NCBI GenBank assembly: GCA_947499075.1
Contig: CANMNA010000020.1
Location: 1 to 34,730, forward strand
Direction: 5' to 3'
From: Myxococcales bacterium
GTDB taxonomy: Bacteria; Myxococcota_A; UBA9042
DNA: 34,730 nt
Below are positions 1 through 6,420 of this stretch, in pieces; position 1 is the stretch's first letter, and each line of letters opens with the position of its first letter. The notes beneath the pieces are model-generated. The model saw only the letters and a program-made list of their open reading frames with translations. It was not told the DNA's origin and did not search any database. The translations under genes and the position numbers were made by a program.

Positions 1-147
1 ACGCTTCCTGTTCGTCGGCTCGCGGTTTTGCTCCACGCTTCCTCCAGACCCTGCCTCGCGGCAACGCCCTTGCGCTTCGCTACGGGTTCCGGGCTTCAAG
101 CCCCGAGAGGACTTTCACCTCCAAGTTGGCGCCCATGCCGGACGCAC
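1..147 (-). mobile_element. 5' end of a group II intron (class C-like), cut by the window edge
   Basis: Read on the minus strand, the segment starting at 147 opens with GTGCGTCCGGCATGGGCG and continues with a GGAGGTGAAAGTCCTCTC block. The plus-strand intron starting at 5095 opens almost the same way (GTGCGCCCGGCATGGGCG, then the same GGTGAAAGTCCTCTC). GTGCG is the usual group II intron 5' boundary. The rest, including any reverse transcriptase gene, lies outside the window. A stem-loop lies 5 nt upstream of the boundary, as expected for class C introns, which insert behind terminator-like hairpins. The class assignment is inference from that context. Confidence 0.7.
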
Positions 148-152
148 TGACA

Positions 153-172
153 GCACCCGCCTGCGCGGGTGC
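153..172 (-). terminator. Stem-loop in the 5' exon of the left group II intron
   Basis: GCACCCGC (153-160) pairs perfectly with GCGGGTGC (165-172) around a 4-nt loop. On the minus strand it lies 5 nt before the intron boundary at 147. No T-run is visible because the intron occupies the position where one would be. It is probably an old intrinsic terminator used as the intron target. Confidence 0.45.
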
Positions 173-256
173 CCGGCCGGGTGTCGGCGCAGGCCAACAC
201 CGTTAGCTGTAGCCGCAGAATTTATTCTCACGGTGAAAATGCCGGAGTTTTCGGTG

Positions 257-261
257 GTCGC
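257..261. repeat. Target-site duplication, left (GTCGC)
   Basis: GTCGC directly abuts the left transposon end at 262 and is repeated exactly at 4799-4803 after the right end. A 5-bp duplication is typical of Mu/Tn7/Tn5053-type DDE transposition. Confidence 0.9.
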
Positions 262-279
262 TGTTGCGTCGCAGTCCCA
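262..279 (+). repeat. Left terminal inverted repeat of the transposon
   Basis: TGTTGCGTCGCAGTCCCA is an exact 18-bp inverse of 4781-4798. It is the presumed outermost transposase-binding site. About 85 bp separate it from the end of the last transposon gene at 365. Confidence 0.92.
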
Positions 280-313
280 CCGCCGCCTCTCGTCTCACCC
301 CGGCTGTCACAGC

Positions 314-326
314 TCCGTTCCGTTCC
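314..326 (+). repeat. Subterminal repeat, left end (CCGTTCCGTTCCC)
   Basis: This motif starts 52 bp inside the left end. An inverted near-match (CCGTTCCGTCCC on the minus strand) lies at 4754-4765, 33 bp inside the right end. Mu/Tn7-type elements carry several transposase-binding sites per end, so these are candidate second sites. The role is inference. Confidence 0.45.
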
Positions 327-364
327 CGCCGCACCCCTAGCATTTTCGATACGGAACGCCGCCA

Positions 365-1471
365 CTACCCCAGCCGCAGCGCTTGCTGCAGCCCTGCGCC
401 TGCGGGCACCGGTTCCAGAGCCATCCAGCCCTGCGGCGTTTGCAGTGCTCGCTTGTCCTGCTGCAGCTTGACCAGCGCGTCGCCCAAACGCTCATTATTG
501 ACCCGCAGTTGACTCCTGAGTTCAGTGCGGGTGACCGCCGCGCCACGTCGCCGCAGCTCTGCCCAGGCGGCGTCGGCCAGGGCCTGCGGGTTGTCGGTGG
601 GTGGCGGCGCTTCGCCCTGATTGAGCGCCAGATGCGTCGCAGAGCCATCGGCTGCAGATTTCAGGACCAGCTCAATCGGCGCCGGCGCCACTGCCGCGCG
701 ATGCTCCAGTGTCAGGAGCAAATGGTCGCCCCGCCGCGCCAGATAGGCGTTGCTGTCGCCGAATGCATGCAAATCCGACGAGCCGCGCAGCGCCTGCCCC
801 GGCTGTGCTCGCTGCTTCTTGCTGGCGTGATGCACCAGCACCACTGCGACATCGCCCCAGCGCTGCAGCTGCCGCAAATACCCCAGCAGCCCTGAAATCT
901 CGCTGGCGCTGTTCTCGTCTAGCCGATGGAGCCGCACCAGCGGGTCCAGCAGCAAAAGTCGCGGCTTATACTTCTTGACTGCCGCCGCCAGCCGCCGTTG
1001 GTCGCCTTGCAAATCCAGCCGCAGCACCGACGCAGTGATGACGTGCAGGTCGAGCTTTTCGACGTCCAGGCGCCGATGCTGGCAAATGGCGTCGACTCGC
1101 GCCCGCACATTGGGCAGCGCATCTTCGGCCAAAAACACCAGCACTGGCCCTTGGCAGTCGACCGAATAGCGATCCATGCACGGCGTGCCCGAGGCCACTG
1201 ACACGGCCATGTCCAAACCGAGCCATGACTTACAGCACTTGGGCGCGCCACCGATGATGCCGACTGCGGCGCGGCCCCACAGCGACCGGATCAGCCAGTG
1301 GTTGTCCGGCGTCACCGCAGCAATCGCGCCGATGCGCACCACTGGTAGCGGGTCGGTCGCCGCCGGAGCAGCCGCTTCAGCCGGTGCTGCCACGGCGGCC
1401 GGAGCAGCCACGGGCACCGGCCGGGCAGCTATTTGGGAAGAAGACAGAGGACAAGCAGCGTTATCTTTCAT
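365..1471 (-). CDS. RepA-like AAA ATPase, fourth transposon gene
   Basis: A 368-residue protein with an Ala/Pro-rich leader (about 1-45) and a RecA/RepA-like ATPase core. The Walker A region reads GGAPKCCKSW (about 74-83), with Cys where the canonical GxxxxGKS has its last Gly. Walker B is LLLLDP (about 172-177), and LVHHASKK resembles the sensor region of RepA-type helicase domains. The C-terminal third looks like a helical winged-helix-type DNA-binding segment. Its ATG overlaps the stop of the ExeA-type ATPase gene by 4 bp, so translation is probably coupled. It most likely assists transposition, but no function is established for such genes. Confidence is high that it is a real ATPase gene and low for its exact role. 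Confidence 0.8.
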   Translation of the reverse strand: MKDNAACPLSSSQIAARPVPVAAPAAVAAPAEAAAPAATDPLPVVRIGAIAAVTPDNHWLIRSLWGRAAVGIIGGAPKCCKSWLGLDMAVSVASGTPCMDRYSVDCQGPVLVFLAEDALPNVRARVDAICQHRRLDVEKLDLHVITASVLRLDLQGDQRRLAAAVKKYKPRLLLLDPLVRLHRLDENSASEISGLLGYLRQLQRWGDVAVVLVHHASKKQRAQPGQALRGSSDLHAFGDSNAYLARRGDHLLLTLEHRAAVAPAPIELVLKSAADGSATHLALNQGEAPPPTDNPQALADAAWAELRRRGAAVTRTELRSQLRVNNERLGDALVKLQQDKRALQTPQGWMALEPVPAGAGLQQALRLG

Positions 1472-2277
1472 GGCTGTAGCACCGCCCGAGCACTTACGAC
1501 ATGGTTGGCATCGACCGTGGCCTTGTCGTTGTCGTGGGCCACTTCGAGCGCTTTAAGCGCCAGCTGATCGGTCGCGCGCAAGTTGCCGCGTGCCATCTCG
1601 AAAATCGCAATTTTGGCCTGCGGGTTGAACGGCACGGTCACCGCTCCTGCAATGTGACAGCGGTGCGCCAGATAGCCATTTGACTCGTCCTGACCCAGCA
1701 AGCGCAGGCTGGCGACATGGGCCAGCCGCCCCAGCATCGCCTGCTGGTCGTCGCGGCGCAGCATCAGCCGCAGCTTGGGCTGGCCGATCAGAATGACCGA
1801 CAGCACCAGCTTGCCGTCCATTTCGAAGTTGGTCAGTATCCGCATCATGTCAAGCACTTCGGGCCGCAGGTCGTGCGCTTCGTCGAGCACGAGCACCGGG
1901 CGGGTGCCGTCGGTGCTGGCCTGCGCCGCAAAGCGCTCTTGGAGCCGCCGCATCAGCACGGGATAGCTGCCGACTGGCGCGATGTTGCAAGCGACGGCAA
2001 TTTCGCGGCACAGGTCGCGCTTGGAGCTGTCGGCGACCTTGACGTAGTGCACGCGGTAGCGCGCCTCGGGCAGTTGCTGGCAAAGCGCCCGCACCAGCGC
2101 GGTCTTGCCAGTCCCCGCCGGCGCACATAGCGCGGCACACGCACAGTGCTCGATGGCGCGCAGCAAGCCAAGCAGGGCCTCGTCGCAGAACGGCAGCGCA
2201 AACCGCTGGTCGACCGCAAGCTCACGGGTAAAAGGTGTGCGGTGAAAGCCGAATCGGCCGTGGAAGTCCATGATCAT
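1468..2277 (-). CDS. ExeA/TniB/TnsC-type AAA ATPase, transposition regulator
   Basis: A 269-residue AAA ATPase. Walker A is APAGTGKT (52-59), Walker B is VLVLDEAH (128-135), and the LIGQPKL motif (163-169) is typical of the ExeA/TniB group. The opening MDFHGRFGFHRTPF matches the common start of ExeA-like ATPases in insertion elements. Family members (MuB, TnsC, TniB) bind DNA with ATP and deliver the target to the transposase. The gene overlaps the end of the transposase gene (stop at 2274) and the start of the RepA-like gene by 4 bp each, which argues for a coupled three-gene operon. It is intact. Confidence 0.88.
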   Translation of the reverse strand: MIMDFHGRFGFHRTPFTRELAVDQRFALPFCDEALLGLLRAIEHCACAALCAPAGTGKTALVRALCQQLPEARYRVHYVKVADSSKRDLCREIAVACNIAPVGSYPVLMRRLQERFAAQASTDGTRPVLVLDEAHDLRPEVLDMMRILTNFEMDGKLVLSVILIGQPKLRLMLRRDDQQAMLGRLAHVASLRLLGQDESNGYLAHRCHIAGAVTVPFNPQAKIAIFEMARGNLRATDQLALKALEVAHDNDKATVDANHVVSARAVLQP

Positions 2278-3683
2278 GATTTACCTTTGCCTTTGGGTGG
2301 ACGCGGTGAAGCACTGGGATCGGCAAAGCCACCATCTGGGCCGACCAGGGGAGAAAAGGCGCGCGAAAATGCCATGCCAGCCGCAGTTTCAGGCAAGACC
2401 TTGGCGTCGTCGTCAGCCGACAGTTCTGTACCACGGCCACGGCGGTCGCGGGCATTGGCGGCCAGATCGACCCGGTGGATCTGGACCAAGCGGCCTGACT
2501 GATTGGGATCGGCCACTTGCAGCGTCTCATCGAGCACTTGCCGAAACACCGCGACCCAGGCGCCGGCCAGACCGCGCGGCACCTCGTAATCGACGCCGTC
2601 GATGCTGACGACATGGTCGTTGCTGACACGGCGGCGCAGTTCCACCACAAAGCGCTGGCGCAGCGCGGTCAGGCTGGCGGCAAACCGCAGGGCTTTGGGA
2701 TCGCCAAAAAACCGCTGCGCCGGGGTAGCGCCATTCAGGCTCTCGTGGATCGTGTGGTTGTAGGTCTCGCGCAGCCAGTGCTGCAGCCGCAGCTCCAGCG
2801 CATCGCACGCCGGGTCGCAGCTGGGCTGACCGTCGAGGTTGCGCAGCACCGCTGCGATGACCGCCCTGTGGAAAGCCTCTATCATGCCATGCCCTTCGGG
2901 ATAGCGGACTTCGCCGTGGATAAACAGGACGTCCAGCTTGGCGACCACCGCCACGGTGTCACCAGCGACAAATGCCGAGCCGTGGTCGAGGTACAGAATC
3001 CCGGGCAGGCCGTAGCGCTGCAGCGTTTCGTAAAACCCGCGTAGAAACAGTTCTTTGTTCTCCGAAGTGCCGACGACGACGTGCATGCCAAAGCGCGTCG
3101 CATTGTCCAAGAAGAACATCGCGACGCGGCGCACGCGGCCGGCTCCGGCGCGAAAGTGCTTGCCGTCCGACAGGATCATGTCCATGCGGTGCGGGTAGGC
3201 AAACCGGCGCGAATCCCGGACTTTGGCACCCTTGCGGCGGGCGGTGGTGATGCCCATGCGCAGACACGCTCGGTGCAGGCTGCTGCGGGCAATGGCCTGG
3301 GCGCTGGGGACGATGCCCTTGATTTCGGCGCGGCGCAGCAGCTCCGGCAGCGACGCTGCGATGTCGTCGCGCTTCTCGTCGCGAACGAACTGCAACAGCG
3401 CTTCGGGCAATACCAGTGACGTGTCCGTGCGTTTGCGCGACGGCGGTTCTAGCCCGGCTAGGCCGTGGTCGGTAAATGCCCGCAGCCAGCGGTAGATGGT
3501 GCGCTGCACGACGCTACGCGGCGTCTCGCGGTCCAGTGCAAACGCGGTTTGCGTGACCATCTCGATAGCGTCCGGGCGCGTTTCGCCATCTTGCTCGTGC
3601 GCCAGGACCGCGCAGACCACTTGGTAACGGAACAGGGCCACCCTCGAGGGCGACTTTGCAGGGTCAGAGCGGGAAAAAGCCAT
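2274..3683 (-). CDS. DDE (rve-type) transposase of the Mu/TnsB/TniA kind
   Basis: A 469-residue transposase. Helix-turn-helix regions lie at about 20-75 and 100-150, followed by an RNase H-fold integrase core. The probable acidic triad is D173 (SDGK), D233 (LDHGSAF) and E269 (MIEAFHR), and the last two have the classical D-35-E spacing. The segment at about 345-400 (VSIDGVDYEVP) resembles the small beta-barrel domain after the core in Mu-type transposases. The C-terminal tail is basic (PPKGKGKS). It presumably cuts and joins the TG...CA ends seen at 262 and 4798. The start is an ATG at 3683. The frame is intact and the triad complete. Confidence 0.9.
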   Translation of the reverse strand: MAFSRSDPAKSPSRVALFRYQVVCAVLAHEQDGETRPDAIEMVTQTAFALDRETPRSVVQRTIYRWLRAFTDHGLAGLEPPSRKRTDTSLVLPEALLQFVRDEKRDDIAASLPELLRRAEIKGIVPSAQAIARSSLHRACLRMGITTARRKGAKVRDSRRFAYPHRMDMILSDGKHFRAGAGRVRRVAMFFLDNATRFGMHVVVGTSENKELFLRGFYETLQRYGLPGILYLDHGSAFVAGDTVAVVAKLDVLFIHGEVRYPEGHGMIEAFHRAVIAAVLRNLDGQPSCDPACDALELRLQHWLRETYNHTIHESLNGATPAQRFFGDPKALRFAASLTALRQRFVVELRRRVSNDHVVSIDGVDYEVPRGLAGAWVAVFRQVLDETLQVADPNQSGRLVQIHRVDLAANARDRRGRGTELSADDDAKVLPETAAGMAFSRAFSPLVGPDGGFADPSASPRPPKGKGKS

Positions 3684-3791
3684 GGTTCGACCAGCGCCGG
3701 CGCCATTTTCAGCGCCATTTGCACGATAGCCACGCCGCCTACAGCCGCAATGTCACGAAGTCGTAGGTGGTTGCCCGCTGCGCTTTGGCGC

Positions 3792-4559
3792 TCATGGTGG
3801 CCGCGTTCCGGCGGCCGGGAACGCCCAGCGGCGCAGTGCCCGGGCGCCGCTGTCCCAGAAATACGCTGGGCCCCACAAACCGGCCAGGTGACCGGCCCGC
3901 AGCAGTCGCCGCAGGTACTCCAGCGGTTCGTCAGGCCCGGCCTCAGTCAGGACCGTCACCACGCCCTTGCCACGACTGCGGTAGCCGGGCGCGTCTGCGA
4001 TCGATTGCGCTGCGTCGGTCAGCACTTGCGCCGGTACTTGCCAGGCCTCTGCCAGCGCCAAGCGATCGGTCTGCGCCAAGTTCGGGGCAACCCCGCACAA
4101 GTGAACCGCACGGGCGACCCGGCGCCTCTGCGTCTGCCACCAGGTGTCCGTGCCGCCATTGGGTTCGCGCAGCCACGCTTGGCCCAAAGCGGCATCGGCT
4201 GCGGCCTTGAAGAACGTCTGCTCATGCGGCGACGCCGTTAGCTCAGGCGGCGGCGCTACCGCCGCGCCGTCCAGCGAAATCACGGCCATGGCCTCGCGGC
4301 CGTAGGCGAAATGGCCAAGCGGGTGGACGGTAAACGCGCGGCGGTGACCGGAGCAAGCGACTACATCCAAAGGGAATCGCGGCCCAGTCAACCTTGCCCG
4401 CCGATGATTCAGGCCAATGCGACAGACTGCGCTGTCGTCGGCCGAATACGGACAAACACAGGGCATCACAGCCCGCAGTTCGCCATTGGCATCTGGCAGA
4501 TACGGACCGGTGACGAGCGGCCAGCGTGCAGTTTTGCGAGGAACTTGGTAGCCTACCAC
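3792..4559 (-). CDS. Transposon accessory protein with Cys/His cluster
   Basis: First gene of the transposon operon, 255 residues if the GTG at 4559 is used; an ATG at 4466, just before the Cys cluster, is the alternative. The N-terminal third has PCVCPY, a further Cys, then ACSGHRRAFTV, a spacing that suggests a zinc ribbon like those of small proteins in other multi-gene transposons. The rest is helical, with RVARAVHLCGVAP and ALAEAWQVP segments that could form helix-turn-helix units. It lies 108 bp upstream of the transposase on the same strand. A target-selection or end-binding role comparable to TniQ/TnsD is only a guess. I do not recognise a named family with certainty. Confidence 0.65.
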   Translation of the reverse strand: MVGYQVPRKTARWPLVTGPYLPDANGELRAVMPCVCPYSADDSAVCRIGLNHRRARLTGPRFPLDVVACSGHRRAFTVHPLGHFAYGREAMAVISLDGAAVAPPPELTASPHEQTFFKAAADAALGQAWLREPNGGTDTWWQTQRRRVARAVHLCGVAPNLAQTDRLALAEAWQVPAQVLTDAAQSIADAPGYRSRGKGVVTVLTEAGPDEPLEYLRRLLRAGHLAGLWGPAYFWDSGARALRRWAFPAAGTRPP

Positions 4560-4612
4560 GGTGGCCAGGCTGGGCCCGAGGCTTGTTGTGTTGCGACGGG
4601 CACGGCCGCACT

Positions 4613-4650
4613 GGGGGCTCGTGCTACAACACGGGCCCCCCCTCGTTTTT
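4613..4650 (+). terminator. Intrinsic terminator-like hairpin inside the transposon right end
   Basis: GGGGGCTCGTG (4613-4623) pairs with CACGGGCCCCC (4630-4640), one G-T pair, around a 6-nt loop, and is followed by CCTCGTTTTT. On the plus strand it has the form of a rho-independent terminator, although it lies just upstream of the minus-strand operon. It could stop transcription leaving the element, or insulate its promoter. Confidence 0.5.
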
Positions 4651-4753
4651 AGCCGATCTGCTTGAGAATTGCGCGGGTGTCGTCAGGGCAAGAGCGCCGG
4701 CGATGCGCCGGTGTCCAAACGACGCTGGCTAGCTCAGCCTTGACACGGAAGGT

Positions 4754-4765
4754 GGGACGGAACGG
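4754..4765 (-). repeat. Subterminal repeat, right end
   Basis: GGGACGGAACGG on the plus strand is the inverse of CCGTTCCGTCCC and matches 314-326 near the left end with one difference over 12 bp. It is a candidate inner transposase-binding site. Confidence 0.45.
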
Positions 4766-4780
4766 TCAACTTGCGGACTT

Positions 4781-4798
4781 TGGGACTGCGACGCAACA
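4781..4798 (-). repeat. Right terminal inverted repeat of the transposon
   Basis: TGGGACTGCGACGCAACA is the exact inverse of 262-279 and is directly followed by the GTCGC duplication. Confidence 0.92.
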
Positions 4799-4803
4799 GT
4801 CGC
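4799..4803. repeat. Target-site duplication, right (GTCGC)
   Basis: Identical to 257-261 and directly abutting the right transposon end. Confidence 0.9.
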
Positions 4804-5040
4804 AGGCCCTCGCTCAACTCGGCCTTTTTGGGCGACACCCTCTAGTGGGTGGCAGCCAGAGGGATAGACGAGCGGGAATGTTGTTGTTCATGCCGCACAG
4901 GAGATCGCAAAACGGCGTCCCGGTCGATCCCTGAAAGGCCCCAAAAAGCGACAAATGCTGCGACTCCAAGTCCAGCGTCGGCTGGGCACAGGCTGCCATG
5001 CCAGCAACTGCGCATTGACATACAGAGAAGTTTGGGCGAA
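4804..5040. other. Gene-free stretch between transposon and second intron
   Basis: Together with 173-256 this is the DNA that the transposon split. Joining the two sides through one GTCGC gave no recognisable protein on either strand, and no tRNA or repeat was seen. Confidence 0.4.
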
Positions 5041-5059
5041 TGCCGGCGAGGCGCCGGCA
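5041..5059 (+). terminator. Stem-loop in the 5' exon of the right group II intron
   Basis: TGCCGGCG (5041-5048) pairs perfectly with CGCCGGCA (5052-5059) around a 3-nt loop. The first GTGCG copy begins at 5065, exactly 5 nt after the stem, the same spacing as at the left intron. It is probably an old terminator used as a class C intron target. Confidence 0.45.
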
Positions 5060-5104
5060 CCGGGGTGCGCCGGACCGGGGTGCGCCGGACCGGGGTGCGC
5101 CCGG
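5060..5104 (+). repeat. Three tandem copies of the 15-bp exon-intron junction
   Basis: CCGGGGTGCGCCGGA occurs at 5060-5074 and 5075-5089, and as a slightly changed third copy at 5090-5104 that runs into the intron body. Each copy carries 5 nt of presumed exon (CCGGG) and about 10 nt of presumed intron start (GTGCG...). Confidence 0.85.
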
Positions 5105-5803
5105 CATGGGCGCTGACTAGGAGGTGAAAGTCCTCTCGTAAGCTGGTCACAGCGAACGAAGCAGACCACAGAGCGTTGCGCCGATAGGGCAGCGTGAAGG
5201 AAGTGGCGAGGCGAACTTGCGAACCGACGTACAGCAAGTGGATTTGAGGCAAGAAAAAGCCACGGCGAGCAGGCCCTGAACTGCAAAGCCGTTGTGACCA
5301 AGGGCTAACCTTGTAGATTCAACGGCTGCGCAAGGAAGGTCAGCGTTCTTACCCGGGGAGATCTCGCTCGCGCCTGAAAGGGCGACGCAACCTGCAAGGG
5401 CGGTGGCGCGAGAAGTCAGCAGAGGCCGTAGTAGCTGCGGAAGGGCCGTAGCGAAGGGCCGGAGCGAAGGGCCGAACGAAGAGAAGAGCAATCGTCCTGG
5501 TATCTTGGAACCGTCCATGAAGCAGAACTCAAGGCAACTTGAACTCGTCGCCGGGGCTCACGGTGAAACCGCGCCCGCCGACGACAGCGCCAAGACGGCA
5601 CCATCGAGAAAAGCAGATGAAAGTCTGGGGATAACCGGCCTTATGGAGCTCGTGTGTGACCGCGAGAACCTGCGGGCCGCAGTAAGGAAAGTCGTCAAGA
5701 ACAAAGGCAGTGCTGGCACAGATGGGATGACTGTTGAGGGGTCCCGCAGGTCCGGTGGTGTGGCAGGGGTCGGCAGGTCTAGGCCTGCCGCCCCTATGCC
5801 GAT
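5095..5803 (+). mobile_element. Internally deleted group II intron (class C-like)
   Basis: The 5' end GTGCGCCCGGCATGGGCG is followed by the GGTGAAAGTCCTC block shared with the left intron and by domain I-like sequence (for example CCGTAGTAGCTGCGG near 5428). A reverse transcriptase gene starts at 5517 but its similarity ends near 5738. The next sequence, GTCCGGTGGTGTGGCAGGGG and a GGCAGG/CCTGCC stem at 5772-5788 ending ATGCCGAT, resembles the 3' half of domain V and domain VI. The most economical reading is an intron whose interior, from early in the reverse transcriptase to domain V, has been deleted. The 3' boundary at 5803 is approximate. Self-mobility is lost. Confidence 0.65.
5517..5738 (+). 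pseudogene. N-terminal fragment of group II intron reverse transcriptase
   Basis: From ATG 5517 the frame reads MKQNSRQLELV and later LMELVCDRENLRAAVRKV, then NKGSAGTDGMTVE. This is the standard N-terminal (RT-0) start of bacterial group II intron-encoded reverse transcriptases. About 74 residues remain. After GMTVE the frame becomes Gly/Arg-rich and unlike the family, matching the deletion inferred for the intron. The palm (YADD), maturase and any endonuclease domain are absent, so it cannot be functional. Confidence 0.75.
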
Positions 5804-6420
5804 CCCCAACTTTTGGCGCGGCGGCAAAAGCGGCATCGCATGCCGCCGCCACAGGCGGTTAGGGTCCATTTCTCATTGGTATTCAATGGGTTGTTAGTGG
5901 CGAAGCGCTTCAGTGCACAGCAAGCGATTGGATCGTCAGGGGCGATTGCGCAGGCGCCAGCGCGCGAGGGATGTAGACCCAAAGGGCGGCGTCCCACGCC
6001 GGTCGCCGCTTCGGCGACTCACAGCCCGGTCGCCGCCTCGGCGACGCGCCCGCAACCGCCATCACGACCCAACGCGCGGTACAGAATTCTCGTAGATTAG
6101 GGTTCTGGCTGAAATTAGTGTGGAATCAGGAGCGTGTGTCGTGGCTCATTGAAATCTTAGTTTCTGATCGGTGCTCTAGGAGCAATGCGGCAACCTGACG
6201 ACACCGCATCTCCGCGAGCACTTGGCCGTTGACAGTCGCGGCCAAAACAGATTATCGTCGCCCACGGCCGTCGCCATCTTTGTTTGCCGCTGCAGGTCGC
6301 TTGTAGCCGGCGGCGGAATGGCCGCTGGTTCGACCCAGTTCCAAGTCTGTGGCACAGACCTCCAAGTCTTTCGCATAAAACGGTCCAATTTCAGTTTGCT
6401 CAGTATCAGGTTGCTCTCGC
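5804..6420. other. Gene-free stretch with several hairpins
   Basis: No gene was recognised. It contains a 7-bp stem around CGC at 5830-5846 and two near-identical hairpins in tandem, GTCGCCG/CGGCGAC, at 6002-6018 and 6029-6045. The last 300 bp presumably hold the promoter of the peptidase gene at 6421. A TTGACA at 6229-6234 has only a poor -10 partner, so no promoter is called. Confidence 0.4.

Larger units (their letters stand above)
262..4798 (-). mobile_element. Complete Mu/Tn7-type transposon, 4,537 bp, four genes
   Basis: The element begins TGTTGCGTCGCAGTCCCA (262-279) and ends with the exact inverse (4781-4798), so it has TG...CA termini, 18-bp perfect inverted repeats and a GTCGC target duplication on both sides. 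Inside, four minus-strand genes are packed in one operon: a small zinc-binding-like protein, a DDE (rve-type) transposase, an ExeA/TniB-type AAA ATPase and a RepA-like AAA ATPase, the last three overlapping by 4 bp each. There is no cargo gene and no serine resolvase. A transposase plus a MuB/TnsC/TniB-type ATPase places it in the Mu/Tn7/Tn5053 superfamily by gene content. All four frames are open and the ends are intact, so it may still be active. Confidence 0.92.

Noticed and set aside
6229..6257. TTGACA as a promoter for the M23 peptidase gene
   Set aside because: At 17 bp spacing the -10 would be TTATCG, a poor match, and it lies far from the gene.
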